From an uncultured Spirochaetaceae bacterium (GTDB lineage Bacteria > Spirochaetota > Spirochaetia > Treponematales > Treponemataceae): a stretch of 64,000 nt of DNA. Shown here piece by piece: positions 61,721 to 64,000 of the stretch. The number at the start of each line of letters is the position of its first letter. Positions within the stretch are counted from its first letter, which is position 1. The position numbers and the translations under genes were made by a program. The notes under the pieces are model-generated. The model searched no databases. It was given only the letters and a program-made list of their open reading frames with translations, and had not been told where the DNA came from. Location of the stretch: assembly GCA_902802305.1 (NCBI GenBank), contig CADCLG010000033.1:7002-71001 (forward strand). Direction: 5' to 3'.

Positions 61721-63109
61721 ATGGAATATAAAATTGAACATGACTCAATGGGCGAAGTAAAAGTTCCAGCAGATAAATACTGGGGAGCTCAGACAGAACG
61801 CAGTCATGAAAACTTTGAAATTGGCGTTGGAATAGAAACAATGCCTCGCGAAATTACAAAAGCCTTTGGATATCTTAAAAAGGCTGCTGCAATGGCAAAC
61901 AACGCCCTAAAACCTGAAAAAATGACTGATGAAAAATTAAAGGCAATTTCTCAGGCTTGTGAAGAAGTAATTTCTGGTTCTTTAAATGACCACTTCCCTC
62001 TTGTTGTATGGCAGACAGGTTCTGGAACCCAGAGCAACATGAATGCCAACGAAGTTATTGCTAACCGTGCAAATGAAATTGCTGGCAAAAAACTTTGTCA
62101 TCCAAATGATGATATTAACATGAGCCAGTCTTCTAATGATACTTTCCCAACAGCTCTTCATATTTCTGCTGTATGTGTTATCGAAGACAAACTCCTTCCA
62201 GCAATTGATACTTTAGTTGCAACCTTCAAACGTCTTGAAAAAGAAAACGAAGGAATCGTTAAGTCTGGACGTACACATTTGCAGGACGCTGTACCAATCG
62301 CTTTTGATCAGGAAATCTCAGGCTGGAGAACATCTTTGGAACGCGACCGCGAAATGCTCTGCTCTTCCCTTCCTTATCTTAAACAGCTTGCTCTTGGTGG
62401 TACTGCTGTAGGAACCGGACTTAATGCTCCAAAAGGTTTTGATTCAAAAGTTGCTGAATGTGTTTCTAAACTTACAGGAAAAGATTTTATTACAGCAGCT
62501 AACAAGTTCCATGCTTTGACTTCTAAAGATGAACTGGTATTCGCTCACGGTGCAATTAAAGCTCTTGCAGCAGATATGATGAAGATTGCCAATGATGTAC
62601 GCTGGCTTGCTTCTGGTCCTCGTGATGGTCTTGGAGAAATCCACATTCCAGAAAACGAACCTGGTTCTTCAATCATGCCAGGAAAAGTAAACCCAACACA
62701 GTGCGAAGCTGTTACAATGGTTGCCGTTCAGGTAATGGGTAATGATGCAGCAATTGGTTTTGCCGCAAGCCAGGGAAACTTTGAATTGAACGTATTTATG
62801 CCGGTGATTGCATATAACTTTATCCAGTCTGCACGCCTGCTTGCTGAATCAATGATGAGTTTTAACAAGAACTGCGCCGTAGGAATTACTGCAAATAAGG
62901 ATAAAATGCATCACAACCTTTATAACTCACTTATGCTGGTAACAGCATTAAATCCATATATTGGTTATGAAAATGCTGCAAAAACAGCTCACAAAGCATT
63001 TGATGAAAATATTTCCCTCAAAGAAGCATGTGTAGGATTAGGATTCCTTACAGCCGAAAAGTTTGACGAAGTATTCAAACCTGAAGCTATGGCATATCCT
63101 CAGAAATAA
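61721..63109 (+). CDS. fumC: Fumarate hydratase, class II
   Basis: About 462 residues from MEYKIEHDSMGEVKVPADK, behind ATAAGGACAATAAAT; a start 26 codons upstream would translate the dispersed repeat. Conserved blocks: SGTQSNMNANEV, SSNDTFPTALH, and the catalytic loop GSSIMPGKVNPTQCEA (about 315). It interconverts fumarate and malate without Fe-S. A terminator follows. Confidence 0.95.
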   Translation: MEYKIEHDSMGEVKVPADKYWGAQTERSHENFEIGVGIETMPREITKAFGYLKKAAAMANNALKPEKMTDEKLKAISQACEEVISGSLNDHFPLVVWQTGSGTQSNMNANEVIANRANEIAGKKLCHPNDDINMSQSSNDTFPTALHISAVCVIEDKLLPAIDTLVATFKRLEKENEGIVKSGRTHLQDAVPIAFDQEISGWRTSLERDREMLCSSLPYLKQLALGGTAVGTGLNAPKGFDSKVAECVSKLTGKDFITAANKFHALTSKDELVFAHGAIKALAADMMKIANDVRWLASGPRDGLGEIHIPENEPGSSIMPGKVNPTQCEAVTMVAVQVMGNDAAIGFAASQGNFELNVFMPVIAYNFIQSARLLAESMMSFNKNCAVGITANKDKMHHNLYNSLMLVTALNPYIGYENAAKTAHKAFDENISLKEACVGLGFLTAEKFDEVFKPEAMAYPQK

Positions 63110-63144
63110 TAGCTAAGCTGTTTGTGATAAACCGTAAGAATAAG

Positions 63145-63180
63145 AGGTGATAACAGATTTCTGTTGTCACCTTTTTTTTT
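63145..63180 (+). terminator. Rho-independent terminator after fumC
   Basis: AGGTGATAACAG-ATT-TCTGTTGTCACCT followed by a run of T's. Confidence 0.92.
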
Positions 63181-63198
63181 ACAAGTTATACTGATTTT

Positions 63199-63927
63199 AT
63201 GGAAAAAACTTTTAATACAAACAGTACTTTTTTGTATGTCGTAGCCGGTGTGACAATTATATTCATTCTGGCACAATCAATTTATTTTTTAGTAAGGGCT
63301 TCAAAAAGAGCCAAAGCAATCGGAATGGAAAAATCTCTGGTCTGGAAAACAATTTCTTCTACGGCGATTTTTACCATTGCTCCGGCCTTTTCTATTTTGC
63401 TGGGAGTTGTTACCTTGTCGCAATTTTTAGGACTCCCCTTGCCTTGGATTCGTCTCAGCGTAATTGGAGCTATAACCTATGAGCTTCCAGCAGCTACTTC
63501 AACTGCTAAGGCTCTGGATATTTCCCTTTCACAAATGATTACCGACCCTAAAACTTACACTGCAATTGCCTGGGTAATGACACTGGGAATCCTGCCAAGT
63601 ATTCTGCTTACTCCAATTTTAATCAAAAAAATCCAGAAAGGTGTGATTAAGATTCAGACAAAAGACTCTGCCTGGGGCAATATTTTTATGACTTCTCTTT
63701 TTATGGGAATGATTTCGGCTTTTAGCGGTATGGTTTTCAGTCATCTGCGCGAAGGCCTCAAAGGACTGCTCCCGGTTATAGTTCTGTTTATTTCGGCTTT
63801 GATTATGGCAATCTGCGGACTTTTAATTAAAAAGGCTAAAATCACCTGGCTTGAAAACTTTGCAATGCCTTTTTCTATGATTTTGTCCATGGTGGCAGCA
63901 GTTTTCCTTGCCCCACTATTCGGATAA
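63199..63927 (+). CDS. DUF5058-family membrane protein
   Basis: 242 residues, six to seven helices. SILLGVVTLSQFLGLPLPW, then RLSVIGAITYELPAA and the charged loop KKIQKGVIKIQTKD, fit the DUF5058 family. That family is often encoded with amidohydrolase or peptidase genes and proposed to be a transporter. The gene at 63972 begins downstream on the same strand. Confidence 0.75.
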   Translation: MEKTFNTNSTFLYVVAGVTIIFILAQSIYFLVRASKRAKAIGMEKSLVWKTISSTAIFTIAPAFSILLGVVTLSQFLGLPLPWIRLSVIGAITYELPAATSTAKALDISLSQMITDPKTYTAIAWVMTLGILPSILLTPILIKKIQKGVIKIQTKDSAWGNIFMTSLFMGMISAFSGMVFSHLREGLKGLLPVIVLFISALIMAICGLLIKKAKITWLENFAMPFSMILSMVAAVFLAPLFG

Positions 63928-63971
63928 GCAGCTCTATAACAAACTGCATATTTATATAGAAGGAGATTTTT

Positions 63972-64000
63972 ATGACATTTGAAGAATATAATTTGGATTC
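63972..64000 (+). CDS. Start of a gene cut by the window edge
   Basis: AAGGAG and a T-rich spacer precede ATG at 63972; only MTFEEYNLD is visible. Spacing suggests an operon with the DUF5058 gene. Confidence 0.6.

Overview
The window looks like a piece of chromosome from a host-associated anaerobic spirochaete, most likely a Treponema of the rumen or gut. I infer this from the AT-rich sequence, the complete set of Rnf genes, a group-B-type [FeFe] hydrogenase, lactate dehydrogenase and class II fumarase, a chemoreceptor without a periplasmic domain, and many secreted or lipoprotein genes without recognisable families. No rRNA or species-diagnostic gene is present, so the genus is an inference.

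1-4.8 kb: the start of nadE, then metG, a dispersed palindromic element, an array of four hairpins, a frameshifted GrpB-family gene, a PadR regulator with a very clear promoter/operator, the stump of a DUF2812 gene, and an S-component-like membrane protein. 4.9-14.5 kb: a surface/secretome block built around a NarL-type two-component system. Three transcription units of exported proteins (a pair of WFK-repeat proteins; a beta-barrel-like protein plus a lipoprotein; a carbohydrate-binding-like repeat protein split by a frameshift) share one promoter architecture, with a dyad, a conserved block and a -10 box at fixed spacing. This is probably the regulon of the two-component system. 14.6-24.6 kb: a lipase lipoprotein, second copies of the GrpB/hairpin and PadR/DUF2812 modules, an S41 peptidase, and a sugar-type ABC importer. 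Reciprocal gene remnants show that this stretch was rearranged by segmental duplication and decay.

24.8-42.1 kb is mostly housekeeping: tRNA-Thr and tRNA-Tyr, glycogen synthase, CCA-adding enzyme, trpS, folC, alr, thrC, a purine permease, and the rnfCDGEAB operon, in which rnfD carries a deletion with a frameshift. 42.1-55.3 kb is an accessory island ending at a tRNA-Gly gene. It holds orphan small proteins, a three-gene unknown operon, a frameshifted serine recombinase, two truncated type IIG-like methyltransferase genes, an operon of HATPase, STAS-like, PIN and SIR2-like proteins (the best candidate for an undescribed system), an Rpn-type nuclease, a phage-like remnant, a broken excisionase, 21-bp iterons and a ruined integrase. 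55.4-64 kb returns to core metabolism: a B12-binding radical SAM protein, [FeFe] hydrogenase, chemoreceptor, ldh behind a Rex-like operator, fumC and a DUF5058 protein.

Rnf (ferredoxin:NAD oxidoreductase), the hydrogenase, ldh and fumC together describe fermentative redox balancing. Several disrupted genes break at poly-A runs, which could mean slippage, phase variation or sequencing error.
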